Below are positions 1 through 8,820 of a stretch of DNA of 64,000 nt, one piece after another. The DNA comes from Aeromonas fluvialis (GTDB lineage: Bacteria; Pseudomonadota; Gammaproteobacteria; Enterobacterales; Aeromonadaceae), in assembly GCF_000819885.1 (NCBI RefSeq), contig NZ_CDBO01000040.1, positions 1-64,000 of the forward strand. Reading direction: 5' to 3'. Within the stretch, counting starts at the first letter, position 1, and each line of letters opens with the position of its first letter. Below the pieces are notes generated by a model. It was given only the letters and a program-made list of their open reading frames with translations. It had not been told where the DNA came from and did no database searches. The position numbers and the translations under genes are program-made.

Positions 1-2
1 AT

Positions 3-884
3 TCACTATGCCACTACACCCAGCAGTGTGGCAATCTGGCCCTCACCCCTATCGAGGCTCACCTGCTGATCGAGCTGGAAAACGCCCCTGCCACCAACCA
101 GCAGCTGGCAGAAAAGCTGCACATCGACAAATCCAACGCCAGTCGTCCGCTGGCCCGCCTCGCCGAACGGGAGCTCATCAGCTGGCACCCCCACCCCTCC
201 GACGGGCGCAGCAAGGAAGCCCGTCTCACCGTCAACGGTCAGGGGATGCTGCTGGCGTTGCACCGGGAGATGGACGGGGCGATGGAAGAGATGCTGGCAC
301 AGTTGAGCCTGCCCGAGCGTGAACAGTTGTGGAGCGGCCTGCTTCTCTACCGCAGCGCCCTATCCCGCGCCCGTCGCCAGCAGGGTTACCGCATTCGCCC
401 CATCACGGCGGCAGATGATCCCCGGATCGCCACGGTGATCCGCGCCGTATCGGCCGAATATGGCCTCACCGCCGACAAGGGTTATGGGGTCTCGGATCCC
501 AATCTCGATACCCTCTCCCAGAGCTATCAGGGGGAGAAGAGCCGCTACTGGGTCATCGAAGGACCGGACGGTTCCATCCTCGGCGGGGGCGGCATAGCGC
601 CATTGGCGGAAGAAGAGGGTGTCTGCGAGCTGCAGAAGATGTACTTTATGCCCGCCCTGCGCGGACTGGGCCTTGGCAAACGGCTGGTACTGCAGGCGCT
701 GGATGCGGCTCGTGATCTGGGTTATCAACGCTGCTATCTGGAGACAACCGAGGTCTTGCGCGAAGCCACCAGCCTCTACGAATCACTGGGCTTTGAACAC
801 CTGCCCGGTCCCCTTGGCTGTACCGGCCACGGGGATTGCGAGATCTGCATGGTGCTAGATCTGGAACAGAGAGGCGCATCATGA
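3..884 (+). CDS. MarR-type HTH / GNAT acetyltransferase fusion, 5' end missing
   Basis: The frame is open from base 3, so the true start lies before the window. About 80 residues form a MarR-like winged helix, with LTPIEAHLL, the recognition-helix run [15 protein letters not shown] and the wing [11 protein letters not shown]. After a linker helix, a GNAT domain begins near nucleotide 390 and carries the acetyl-CoA loop RGLGLGKRL and the late motif [10 protein letters not shown]. Fusions of this type are known in proteobacteria and usually have an unknown small-molecule substrate; a link between acetylation and transcription control is inference. The stop overlaps the next start as ATGA, so the two genes are translationally coupled. 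The internal ATG at 246 is not the start, because it would remove the DNA-binding domain. Confidence 0.85.
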   Translation, partial: SLCHYTQQCGNLALTPIEAHLLIELENAPATNQQLAEKLHIDKSNASRPLARLAERELISWHPHPSDGRSKEARLTVNGQGMLLALHREMDGAMEEMLAQLSLPEREQLWSGLLLYRSALSRARRQQGYRIRPITAADDPRIATVIRAVSAEYGLTADKGYGVSDPNLDTLSQSYQGEKSRYWVIEGPDGSILGGGGIAPLAEEEGVCELQKMYFMPALRGLGLGKRLVLQALDAARDLGYQRCYLETTEVLREATSLYESLGFEHLPGPLGCTGHGDCEICMVLDLEQRGAS

Positions 885-1342
885 ATGAGCCAACACGGCA
901 CACCGTCGGCATTTGCGATGTCAGTTTCGGCGAGCGGGTGAAACTGGTTGAACCCGTCAATCTCTACGGCTGCACTCTGGCTGATGATGTCTTTATCGGC
1001 CCCTTCGTGGAAGTGCAGGCCAACGTCACCATTGGCCGCGCAACCAGAGTCCAGTCGCACACCTTTATCTGCGAGCACGTCACCATAGGTGAAGAGTGCT
1101 TTATCGGTCACGGGGTGATGTTTGCCAACGATCTCTTCAAGAAGGGGGCTCCCGACCCAGACTCCACTCATTGGGGCCGAACCGTCATTGAAGATGAGGT
1201 CTGCATCGGCTCCAATACCACCATTTTACCAGTCCGTATCTGCCGGGGCGCCGTCATTGGTGCCGGAGCCGTCGTCACCCGGGATATCGAGATCCCCGGC
1301 ACCTATGCCGGCAATCCGGCCCGCTTGCTGCGCACCTTCTGA
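881..1342 (+). CDS. Left-handed beta-helix (hexapeptide repeat) acyltransferase
   Basis: A 153-residue protein built almost wholly of hexapeptide repeats, for example [36 protein letters not shown] and [14 protein letters not shown]. It ends in the usual AGNPARLLR. This is the fold of acetyltransferases acting on amino-sugars of lipopolysaccharide or glycans (WbbJ/WbpD type) and of serine acetyltransferases; the substrate cannot be read here. The start at 881 is chosen because it overlaps the stop of the preceding MarR-GNAT gene (ATGA) and the repeats begin just after it. Two acyltransferases in one coupled unit suggest a shared or sequential acetylation job, which is inference. Confidence 0.85.
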   Translation: MNEPTRHTVGICDVSFGERVKLVEPVNLYGCTLADDVFIGPFVEVQANVTIGRATRVQSHTFICEHVTIGEECFIGHGVMFANDLFKKGAPDPDSTHWGRTVIEDEVCIGSNTTILPVRICRGAVIGAGAVVTRDIEIPGTYAGNPARLLRTF

Positions 1343-1384
1343 GAGACTGCGCAACTCGCTAGGCGACACATCTGCGCACCAAGA

Positions 1385-1413
1385 AAAAGACCCCGCCGAA
1401 GCGGGGTCTTTGC
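1385..1413. terminator. Bidirectional terminator between the acyltransferase and prfC
   Basis: A perfect stem AAAGACCCCGC / GCGGGGTCTTT with a short CGAA loop lies between two convergent genes. A-rich sequence on the left and T-rich sequence on the right allow use from both strands. Confidence 0.85.
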
Positions 1414-1443
1414 TATCTTGTCTGCCGATAAGGCAAGACCTTA

Positions 1444-3030
1444 TCAGTGCTCGCGAGTCTGACGGAACTCAACGTCCGGGTGACGCTCCTGTGCCAGACG
1501 CAGGTTGACCATGGTCGGCGCGATATAGGTGAGGTTGTCACCGCCATCGAGGGCCAGGTTGACCTCGTTTTTGCGCTTGAACTCTTCAAACTTCTTCACA
1601 TCGGTTCCCTCCACCCAGCGGGCGGTGGAGACGTTGACCGCCTCATACAGAGCTTCGACGTTGTATTCGCTCTTGAGGCGCGACACCACCACGTCAAACT
1701 GCAGCACACCGACCGCACCCACGATGAGATCGTTGCTGATCAGCGGACGGAACACCTGCACCGCGCCCTCTTCGGAGAGCTGGACCAGCCCCTTGAGCAG
1801 CTGCTTCTGCTTGAGCGGGTCGCGCAGACGGATGCGGCGGAACAGCTCCGGTGCAAAGTTCGGGATACCGGTGAACTTGAGATCCTCACCCTGGGTGAAG
1901 GTGTCACCGATCTGGATGGTGCCGTGGTTGTGCAGACCGATGATGTCACCGGCGAAGGCGTCTTCCGCCTGCTCACGGTCACCGGCCATAAAGGTCACGG
2001 CGTCGGAGATGTTCACATCCTTGCCGATCCGCACGTGGCGCATCTTCATGCCCTTGCTGTAAGTGCCTGACACGATACGCATAAAGGCGATACGGTCGCG
2101 ATGCTTCGGATCCATGTTGGCCTGGATCTTGAACACGAAACCGGAGAACTTCTCCTCGGTCGCCGCCACTTCACGGCTCTCGGCCTTGCGCGGCATGGGC
2201 GACGGCGCCCAGTCGGTCAGACCGTCCAGCATGTGGTCAACACCGAAGTTACCCAGTGCGGTACCGAAGAAGACCGGGGTCATCTCGCCTGCGATGAAGG
2301 CGTCGTGATCGAACTCGGGAGAGGCGCCCTGCACCAGCTCCAGCTCACCTCGCAACTGAGCAGCCAGATCCTCACCGACGGCGGCATCCAGATCCGGGTT
2401 GTTCAGCCCCTTGACCACCCGCTTCTCCTGGATGGTGTGGCCCTGACCGCTCTGATAGAGGTAGGTCTCGTCCTTGTAGAGGTGATAGACCCCCTTGAAG
2501 GATTTGCCGCAGCCAATAGGCCAGGTGATGGGGGCGCACATGATCTTCAGCTCGCGCTCCACCTCGTCCATGACCTCCATCGGATCGCGCACTTCGCGGT
2601 CCAGCTTGTTCATGAAGGTGAGGATGGGGGTATCACGCAGACGGGTCACTTCCATCAGCTTGCGGGTCCGGTCTTCAACACCCTTGGCGGCATCGATGAC
2701 CATCAGGCAACAATCCACGGCAGTGAGAGTACGGTAGGTATCTTCGGAGAAGTCCTCGTGACCCGGGGTGTCGAGCAGGTTGACCAGACAATCGGCATAG
2801 GGGAACTGCATCACCGAGGTAGTGATGGAGATACCACGCTGCTTTTCCATCTCCATCCAGTCGGATTTGGCGTGCTGGCCCGAGCCACGGCCCTTGACGG
2901 TACCGGCGCGCTGAATGGCCTGTCCGAACAGCAGAACCTTTTCGGTGATGGTGGTTTTACCCGCATCCGGGTGCGAAATGATCGCAAAAGTGCGTCTCTT
3001 GGAGACTTCACTCAGAAATTCAGCTGACAT
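1444..3030 (-). CDS. prfC: Peptide chain release factor 3 (RF3)
   Basis: A GTPase that removes RF1 and RF2 from the ribosome after peptide release. At 528 residues it matches the length of E. coli RF3 (529). Translation-GTPase motifs are present: P-loop SHPDAGKTT (residues 19-27), the G2 region [11 protein letters not shown]3 DTPGHEDF and G4 NKLD. The RF3-specific opening [21 protein letters not shown] separates it from EF-G. The ATG at 3028-3030 has only a weak ribosome binding site. It appears to be transcribed alone, with about 220 bp of non-coding sequence upstream and a shared terminator downstream. Confidence 0.97.
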   Translation of the reverse strand: MSAEFLSEVSKRRTFAIISHPDAGKTTITEKVLLFGQAIQRAGTVKGRGSGQHAKSDWMEMEKQRGISITTSVMQFPYADCLVNLLDTPGHEDFSEDTYRTLTAVDCCLMVIDAAKGVEDRTRKLMEVTRLRDTPILTFMNKLDREVRDPMEVMDEVERELKIMCAPITWPIGCGKSFKGVYHLYKDETYLYQSGQGHTIQEKRVVKGLNNPDLDAAVGEDLAAQLRGELELVQGASPEFDHDAFIAGEMTPVFFGTALGNFGVDHMLDGLTDWAPSPMPRKAESREVAATEEKFSGFVFKIQANMDPKHRDRIAFMRIVSGTYSKGMKMRHVRIGKDVNISDAVTFMAGDREQAEDAFAGDIIGLHNHGTIQIGDTFTQGEDLKFTGIPNFAPELFRRIRLRDPLKQKQLLKGLVQLSEEGAVQVFRPLISNDLIVGAVGVLQFDVVVSRLKSEYNVEALYEAVNVSTARWVEGTDVKKFEEFKRKNEVNLALDGGDNLTYIAPTMVNLRLAQERHPDVEFRQTREH

Positions 3031-3254
3031 AATTCAACGTTCTTCTATTGGGCGGCGGCCTTGGCCACCGTGGGAATAATTCCGGGATGCCGCATTGACT
3101 CACGGTCCGGCATGGATACGCAACGGGCCACTCGGGTGGGCATTAGATCCGCCGGTGGAAAGAGGAAGGGGGTTGCGTTACATGGGTCTTTTCACCTGAG
3201 CCAAAGCAAAATTGCGCGACATTATACCCGCGCGAGTGAAAAATACCCAGCCCG

Positions 3255-3693
3255 TCAGTGGTCTGTTTCCACCCGGTTGCGCCCGCCTCCCCCCTGATGG
3301 TGGCCGAGGGTATCGTTGATCCGCTTGAAGTGATCGATATCGAAGACCAGCAAGCTACATGGTGCGCCTGGCCGACGGGTAAGTTCAAACAGTGTATTGC
3401 CACGCCACAATACCCGTCGCCGGTTGTTGAGCCCGGTCAGCTCATCGGTAAAAGCCAATCGGTGCATGCGGCGATAGCGTTCCAACAGCCATCCCGTACT
3501 CAGCAAGGCCAGCCCGCCACACAGCAGCAGAACTGCAAGCAGCCAGAAACGACGCTCTTTGGCTAACCTCAGAGAGGTACGTCTGCTCCAGCGTATTGAG
3601 AGCACTCTCCAACTGAATGGGTAAAACCGCCTCGGCGATAGCGTTCAATACCAACAGCAATCCACAACTCGGATAAAGCTTCATATTCCTCAT
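3255..3693 (-). pseudogene. Remnant of a membrane diguanylate cyclase (GGDEF) gene
   Basis: Two reading frames together spell a broken cyclase. The 5' frame (from 3693) encodes a signal-like start, MKLYPSCGLLLVLNAIAEA, and ALNTLEQTYLSEVS. Near 3555 the sense moves to the other frame, KERRFWLLAVLLLCGG, a membrane helix followed by FTDELTGLNNRRR and LLVFDIDHFKRINDTLGHH, the standard start of a GGDEF domain. The text then jumps directly to QGGGGRNRVETDH and stops, which resembles the last residues of GGDEF domains (for example AKxQGRNRV). The roughly 110 residues holding the GGDEF signature itself are gone. So there is at least one frameshift and one internal deletion, with the junction near 3285-3300. 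No cyclase activity is possible. Confidence 0.8.
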
Positions 3694-3761
3694 CCATCCG
3701 CAGTAGCACCAGAAACCCCCTCAAAGCAACCATCAAACACGGCTTATCACTCAAAGGGCTG

Positions 3762-5216
3762 TTAATTGCGCTGAAAACGCCGCAGCAACCGACCACGCAG
3801 GCCACAATCGAGCAGCCAGCGGTTGTCAAAGACCCGCAACAATGCCTGTTTGGCGTGGCGAGACATGGCCACGGCGTGAAAACGGGTCTGGCGCTGGCGA
3901 TAGCGGTTCATCTGATCGAGCAGGGTGTGGGGCAGACTCTGGGCGATAAAGTCGGAGATGACCAGCACATCCGCCTTGGCAAAGGCGGGATCATCGAGCT
4001 TGGCCAGCGCCTTCTCGAGACAGGGCACCAGATCGGTACCGCCGTGAAAACTCATGGAGAGGAAGCGCTCCGCCTTGTCCAGCCCGGTATCGGCGGTGAT
4101 CTCAAGGGTCGCCACCTCGGTGGAGAAGAGCATCAGGTAGCAGCCGCGCTTCTCATCCATCGCCACCTTGAGCAGCACCAGAAAGAGTGCCTTGGCACAC
4201 TCCTCGGGATAGCCCCCCATGGAGCCGGAGGTATCGACACAAACGATAAAGGGCCCCCGTTGCTGCAACTGCTGCCCCCCCTGTTCAGGGGTACGGAGCA
4301 TGATGCGCTGGCGCGGCAAGGTGCCGCGCGACTGGTAACTGAGCAGACGTCGCTCCAGATAACGGCGATAAAACTCCAGCTCCAGCTCCGGTAGCCCCAG
4401 CATCACCGCCTCGCTTGGCAGCAGCCTCATCAGATCGCTCGCCTGGTGGATCCCCACCAGATCATCCGGCACATCGTCGCTGGGGGCTGGCTCCAGCTCC
4501 ATCATCTGAACCGGCGGCACCGGCTGCTCCGGCGCCCGTTGCTCCCGCTCGCTACGCCCGAGCAGACCGGCAATTTCCGCCAGCAAGGGCTCGCGTTGCA
4601 ACATCCGGGCATATTGCTTAATCAGGACCAGACTGCGCTTGTGCCAGCTCCCCTGCGCCAGGTCCCACAGGCCGCCAGCGGAAATCTGGTGGGGATCGAG
4701 GGCATCGGCCAGGGTGCGGCTCGCCAGCAGCTGATCTTCAATCTCCTGACGTTGCTTCTCCCGCTCCGCTTCGGCGATCTGCTGCTGCAACTGCAACAGA
4801 CTCCCCACCAGGCTGGCCCGCCACTTCTCGACAAACAGCTGGCGCAGCCCCTCGGTGGGGTGGGCCAGCAGTTGGCGAACCAAGGATCGGGCCTCACCGG
4901 CAAAGGGGCTGTAGCGATCCAGCGACTCAAGCAGGGTGGGCAGACGACCGATCAGCTCGGTCATCGGCAACTGGCGGTGCGCCTGATAGAGCAGGTACTC
5001 CTGCTCCAGCGCCACCGGCACCGGCTTGTGGCGGATCTCCTCGCCAAGCTGCTCGCCCCAGCTCTGCAAGCGCTTTTTCAGCAGCTTGCCCTGCAGGGGC
5101 GAGCGCTTGATAAACTCGGAGATCTTGGGGGAAGCCGCCAGCAGCAGCGCCACCTCCCCCGCCAGCTCCCCTTCCCCTATCAGGAGCCCCAGATCCAGCA
5201 TGCCAATTTCCAGCAT
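3762..5216 (-). CDS. viaA: VWA-domain protein ViaA, partner of RavA
   Basis: A 484-residue protein with a long alpha-helical N-terminal half and a C-terminal von Willebrand A domain. The MIDAS motif DTSGSM is at residues 328-333, followed by the FHGGTDL loop. In E. coli ViaA stimulates the RavA ATPase; the pair has been linked to respiratory complexes and to aminoglycoside sensitivity. It starts 9 bases after the ravA stop behind a good AAGGAG site, so the two are one operon in the same order as in enterics. The neighbour downstream is the dead GGDEF gene. Confidence 0.92.
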   Translation of the reverse strand: MLEIGMLDLGLLIGEGELAGEVALLLAASPKISEFIKRSPLQGKLLKKRLQSWGEQLGEEIRHKPVPVALEQEYLLYQAHRQLPMTELIGRLPTLLESLDRYSPFAGEARSLVRQLLAHPTEGLRQLFVEKWRASLVGSLLQLQQQIAEAEREKQRQEIEDQLLASRTLADALDPHQISAGGLWDLAQGSWHKRSLVLIKQYARMLQREPLLAEIAGLLGRSEREQRAPEQPVPPVQMMELEPAPSDDVPDDLVGIHQASDLMRLLPSEAVMLGLPELELEFYRRYLERRLLSYQSRGTLPRQRIMLRTPEQGGQQLQQRGPFIVCVDTSGSMGGYPEECAKALFLVLLKVAMDEKRGCYLMLFSTEVATLEITADTGLDKAERFLSMSFHGGTDLVPCLEKALAKLDDPAFAKADVLVISDFIAQSLPHTLLDQMNRYRQRQTRFHAVAMSRHAKQALLRVFDNRWLLDCGLRGRLLRRFQRN

Positions 5217-5225
5217 GGGGACTCC

Positions 5226-6839
5226 TTAATCGTCCAGTCTGGGCAACCGCTCGCGCCAGTGCGCCAGCTCGCCGGAGAGTTGCTCAAGATCCCGGTTCAG
5301 CACGAAGAAGCTATCCTCCACCTGCTGCAACCAGCGCTGCCCGATGAAGAGGTGCTGCTGATGGCGCTCGAACAGGCTGCGCTGCTGTTTGAGGGACTGT
5401 ATCACCTTGGCCACCTCGGCCTGCAACTCGTCGAGCGCCTGTAGCCAAGGCTCCAGCACCACCTCGGGGATAGCGTTGCGCTCCATCAATACCAACGGGA
5501 TTTGCTGACGCTGGATATCCAGCACATGAAGCCGCTGCTCGTCATCAACCACCAGCTCAAAATGGCCCTCTTTCGGGTTGCCATAGTGATAGCCCGCCAG
5601 GGCTTCACCGGTCGGGTGCCAGTGGGAGAGCAGGGTACGATCAAACACCAGCGTTTCGGTCAGGCGCTCGGGCTCTCCGCTATCCAGCGGCGCCGGGGTG
5701 AGCAGGTGAAAGTGCACCGCCTTGCCGAAGGGCCTGGCGTTGGCCAGGGGGATCTCGATCCCCCGCGCACGGCGGCCGAACCACTGTTTGCGCTGGCGCG
5801 CCTTGCAGCAAAGCCGTTGGGCGACCCGCTGCTTCAGTTGTTTGAAACTGTCCCGCAGGGCCAGGAGCTGACGGGTCATAGTCAGCTGCTGATAGCCGTA
5901 GAGACGGGAAAATTCGGTCATCATCTCCTGCAGGGCGGTGCGGGACTCCTCGTCGTGCCACAGGCAATCCTTGAACAGCAGCAGATCCACCGGCGCGACC
6001 TCGTCACGCCCATTGAAAAAAGCGCTCGCCTTGATGAGCCGAACCGCCTTCTTCCAGCGCCGATCCGACACATAGCAACGGTGGGCCAGCTGGCTGTCGA
6101 GCTGCTGGCGCAGTTGATATATGAGCTCGAAACAGGTTTCAGGCAGGCGCACCTGCTCAATCTGGCTCTGCCACTGCAGGTACTCATCCCCCTGGATCTG
6201 CAAGGCGGCCGGCAGGTTTTGATGGGCGTGACCATCGCTGGCCAGCATCGCCTGAAAGTTGGATTTTTCCTGCACCCTGTCCATCCAGATCCGCACCAGC
6301 ATACGGTCGTAGAGCGCCTCCAGCCCGCTGTCCGGCGCCGGCAGTTCGTTGGAGGCGGTCACCAGCAGGCGCATCGGGATGGGGTGCTGGCTGTCACCGT
6401 TGCGAAATTGCCGCTCGTTGATGGCGGTGAGCAGGGTGTTGAGAATGGCGGGGCCCGCCTTCCAGATCTCGTCGAGGAACACCACTTCGGCTTCCGGCAG
6501 ATAACCGGCGGTGAGACGCAGGTATTTGCCATCCTCCTTCAGAGCCTGGATGGAGAGGGGGCCGAACACCTCCTCCGGTGTGCTGAATCGGGTCATCAGG
6601 TATTCAAAGTGGCGAGCATCGTGAAAGGCCAGCTTGAGGCGGCGCGCGATCAGGCTCTTGGCGATCCCAGGCGGGCCGAGCAAGAAGACGCTCTCGCCGC
6701 TGAGGGCAGCCAGCAGCCCGAGGCGCAGGGCATCCTGGCGTTCATAGAGCCCCTCGCCAAGGGCGCTCAGCAGACGGGGCAGGCGTTCATGGATGGGCAT
6801 GGACCGCACGGCGGCGTGAGCTTGAGATGAAAGCGACAT
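5226..6839 (-). CDS. ravA: MoxR-family AAA+ ATPase RavA
   Basis: A 537-residue AAA+ protein, slightly longer than E. coli RavA (498). Walker A is GPPGIAKS (residues 55-62) and Walker B is VVFLDEIWKAG (from about 118). Sensor-region text such as RLLVTASNELPAPDSGLEALYDR follows, then the lysine-rich RavA C-terminal region. RavA is a MoxR-type chaperone acting with ViaA; in E. coli it also binds inducible lysine decarboxylase. No lysine decarboxylase gene is visible in this window. It is first gene of the ravA-viaA operon and is divergent from holD across 239 non-coding bases. Confidence 0.93.
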   Translation of the reverse strand: MSLSSQAHAAVRSMPIHERLPRLLSALGEGLYERQDALRLGLLAALSGESVFLLGPPGIAKSLIARRLKLAFHDARHFEYLMTRFSTPEEVFGPLSIQALKEDGKYLRLTAGYLPEAEVVFLDEIWKAGPAILNTLLTAINERQFRNGDSQHPIPMRLLVTASNELPAPDSGLEALYDRMLVRIWMDRVQEKSNFQAMLASDGHAHQNLPAALQIQGDEYLQWQSQIEQVRLPETCFELIYQLRQQLDSQLAHRCYVSDRRWKKAVRLIKASAFFNGRDEVAPVDLLLFKDCLWHDEESRTALQEMMTEFSRLYGYQQLTMTRQLLALRDSFKQLKQRVAQRLCCKARQRKQWFGRRARGIEIPLANARPFGKAVHFHLLTPAPLDSGEPERLTETLVFDRTLLSHWHPTGEALAGYHYGNPKEGHFELVVDDEQRLHVLDIQRQQIPLVLMERNAIPEVVLEPWLQALDELQAEVAKVIQSLKQQRSLFERHQQHLFIGQRWLQQVEDSFFVLNRDLEQLSGELAHWRERLPRLDD

Positions 6840-7078
6840 AGAGACAATTCCGAATCAGCAGTAATGATGGTGCCAAGGGGTGATATTCGTTTGTTCGCCC
6901 TTGGATTTTGTCTTGTTATGATGTTTATTCTGGCCCCGGTTGCTGTAAACCCCCCCTTTCTGGCAGGAAAAAACCGTATGGGCCAAGGTTGGACGCAGCA
7001 AAGGGTGCAGCAGAACCCGTTCGAGTGTACCCTGCCCGGCACGATTTTTCCCAACGCAGATCATAGAGTGAGTCACCC

Positions 7079-7483
7079 ATGCAAGATCCCTTACGTCAGA
7101 GCATGTTGGCCCGCATGGGCATTCAAGGCTGGCAATTGCGCCGCCCGGCCTTGCTGGGTGGCGCCCCTGAATCGACCTCGCCGCCGTCCGCCAGCGACGA
7201 ACAGACCCAAGAGGCTGCCATGCCAGACGGCAAGCTCTGGCTGCTGGCCACCCAGTTGCCCGCTCAGCCTCTGCTGGCCGATATCTGCCAACTGCTCGGC
7301 ATTACGCCGGAGGAGGTATCACTGCTTGGGGAGATGCCCGCCGGCGAGCCACCCCTGCTCTGGTTGACCGAGGGCGATCCCCGCTGGCCCGACGCCCTGA
7401 TCTGCCCGCTCGCTCCCAACGGGGCGCAGAAACGGGCACTGTGGCAACAGCTGCGCCAACGGCTGGCCGCCACGGCGGCATAA
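7079..7483 (+). CDS. holD: DNA polymerase III psi subunit
   Basis: A small 134-residue protein with the HolD hallmarks: an N-terminal MGIQGWQLRRPALLGG, comparable to LGITQWSLRRPGALQG of E. coli HolD, and a C-terminal ALWQQLRQRL. The N-terminal peptide of psi is what joins the clamp loader through chi; chi in turn contacts SSB. HolD sequences diverge quickly, so the assignment also leans on position: rimI follows, as in enterics. The start is the ATG at 7079, whose Shine-Dalgarno is weak, consistent with low expression. Confidence 0.88.
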   Translation: MQDPLRQSMLARMGIQGWQLRRPALLGGAPESTSPPSASDEQTQEAAMPDGKLWLLATQLPAQPLLADICQLLGITPEEVSLLGEMPAGEPPLLWLTEGDPRWPDALICPLAPNGAQKRALWQQLRQRLAATAA

Positions 7484-7613
7484 GTGGGCATCTGGTCTCA
7501 AGCCGGCCCGATGATGCCGCTCTTTTCACCCGACTTTCCAAAGACGGCACACCACCTGGTTCGGCCGTTACCAGTGCGACGTGTCGTCATTTCCCCCTCG
7601 TTTCGGAGTGTCC

Positions 7614-8063
7614 ATGGCTGAGTTTCGTCCCCTGCTCGAGAGCGATGTCGAGCTTGTCTATCCCATTGAGCGGGCCGCCCACAAGGAGCCCTGGAGCCAG
7701 GCCAACCTGCTCTCCTGCTTCGGTCCTCGCTATCTCAACGGCTTGATGCTGGTCGACGGTCGCCCGGCGGGCTTCTATATCTCGGATCTGGTAGCTGGCG
7801 ACAGTTCGCTGATGAACATCTGCGTGCACCCGGATTTTCAGGGCAAGGGGCTGGGCCGGGCGCTGCTCATGGCGTATCTGGCTCGCAGCAAGGGGAAGGG
7901 GGCCGAGGCCTGGTTTCTCGAGGTGCGCGCCAGCAATCTGGCCGCTATCGGCCTCTACGAGAGCGCCGGCTTTGCGGAATATTGCCGCCGGACCGACTAC
8001 TACGGCACCGGCTGCGAGCGGGAAGATGCAATCCTGATGTCGCGCCTGTTCGACTTCGGCTGA
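7614..8063 (+). CDS. rimI: Ribosomal protein S18-alanine N-acetyltransferase
   Basis: A 149-residue GNAT enzyme close in length to E. coli RimI (148). It shows IERAAHKEPWSQANL near the N terminus, the acetyl-CoA loop HPDFQGKGLGRALL, and ASNLAAIGLYESAGF followed by RRTDYYG, the usual RimI ending. It acetylates the N-terminal alanine of S18; its target rpsR is also in this window at 20.2 kb. The ATG at 7614 is chosen over one 33 bases upstream because CGGAG precedes it and homologues begin there. It lies 130 bases after holD, as in enterics. Confidence 0.93.
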   Translation: MAEFRPLLESDVELVYPIERAAHKEPWSQANLLSCFGPRYLNGLMLVDGRPAGFYISDLVAGDSSLMNICVHPDFQGKGLGRALLMAYLARSKGKGAEAWFLEVRASNLAAIGLYESAGFAEYCRRTDYYGTGCEREDAILMSRLFDFG

Positions 8064-8092
8064 CATCCGGCCTTTGGTGACTAGCCCCGGCA

Positions 8093-8635
8093 TCACTCCA
8101 GCGGGGCATTGTCCAGGGCGGGGTCCTGCAAGGTCAGGGTAGTCTCGAGCACTGTCTCGAAGGCCGCCGCCGAGAGCGGCATATAGAAGCCCCGCTGCCA
8201 GGTCTTGCCCGGCATCCAGATCTGGTTGATATCCACCACCAGCTTGATGGGCCTCAAGGGTTCACCCGGTCGCTGAACGTAGATGCCGGGCGGCGTAGCC
8301 ACCCTGGGGAAGCGGCGCAGGATCTGCTCGCTGCCATCCCCGCTCCCCGAATTGAGCCTCACCTTCACCAGCCGCGAGAGGGGGCCCACCATCTCGTCGC
8401 TCTGCCAGAAGCGCTGATCCAGCACCTTGCAGCGGCGACACTTCGGGGTTTCCAGTACATAGAGCAGCGGCTGACCGGATGATAGCGCCTGACGCTGCGC
8501 ACTCTGATAGCCCTCATTCCCCTGATACCAGGCGCTGGCAGCCTTGTCCGCCTCACTGCCCGAGAAGAACCAGGCGCCCCCCACCGCCATCATGAGCACC
8601 CCGGCGGCTAATCCCCCTTTAAGCCATAAATTCAT
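8093..8635 (-). CDS. Membrane-anchored or exported thioredoxin-fold protein with CRRC
   Basis: A 180-residue protein with an N-terminal hydrophobic segment (LKGGLAAGVLMMAVGGAWFF), so it is probably exported or anchored facing the periplasm. Residues around 65-72 read LETPKCRRCKVLDQRF, a thioredoxin-like CxxC placed after a beta strand (LLYVLE). VATPPGIYVQRPG provides the cis-proline region. The family is not one I can name, so the redox role is inference. The ATG at 8635 follows GGGGAG; an in-frame codon upstream has no such site. It is convergent with rimI, with a 29-base gap. Confidence 0.7.
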   Translation of the reverse strand: MNLWLKGGLAAGVLMMAVGGAWFFSGSEADKAASAWYQGNEGYQSAQRQALSSGQPLLYVLETPKCRRCKVLDQRFWQSDEMVGPLSRLVKVRLNSGSGDGSEQILRRFPRVATPPGIYVQRPGEPLRPIKLVVDINQIWMPGKTWQRGFYMPLSAAAFETVLETTLTLQDPALDNAPLE

Positions 8636-8820
8636 ATTGTTAGCTCCCCTGTACACGCTTTTTTATATCGGCAGCCCTGTGCAGAGATAGAGCTATTTGC
8701 TCTCTTTGTGATCCAGAACAAACAGCGAACACTTGTAAGCTGTAATGCTCGAGTTTAAACTCTAGCCCGATTTTTAGTGCCCTAATGGGCGTACAACTGT
8801 AATTAAAGGATGTTTAACTG

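Noticed and set aside
4446..6830. Long + strand open frames opposite viaA and ravA
   Set aside because: Glutamine/histidine/leucine-rich antisense frames without motifs. The minus-strand genes have AAA+ and VWA signatures.
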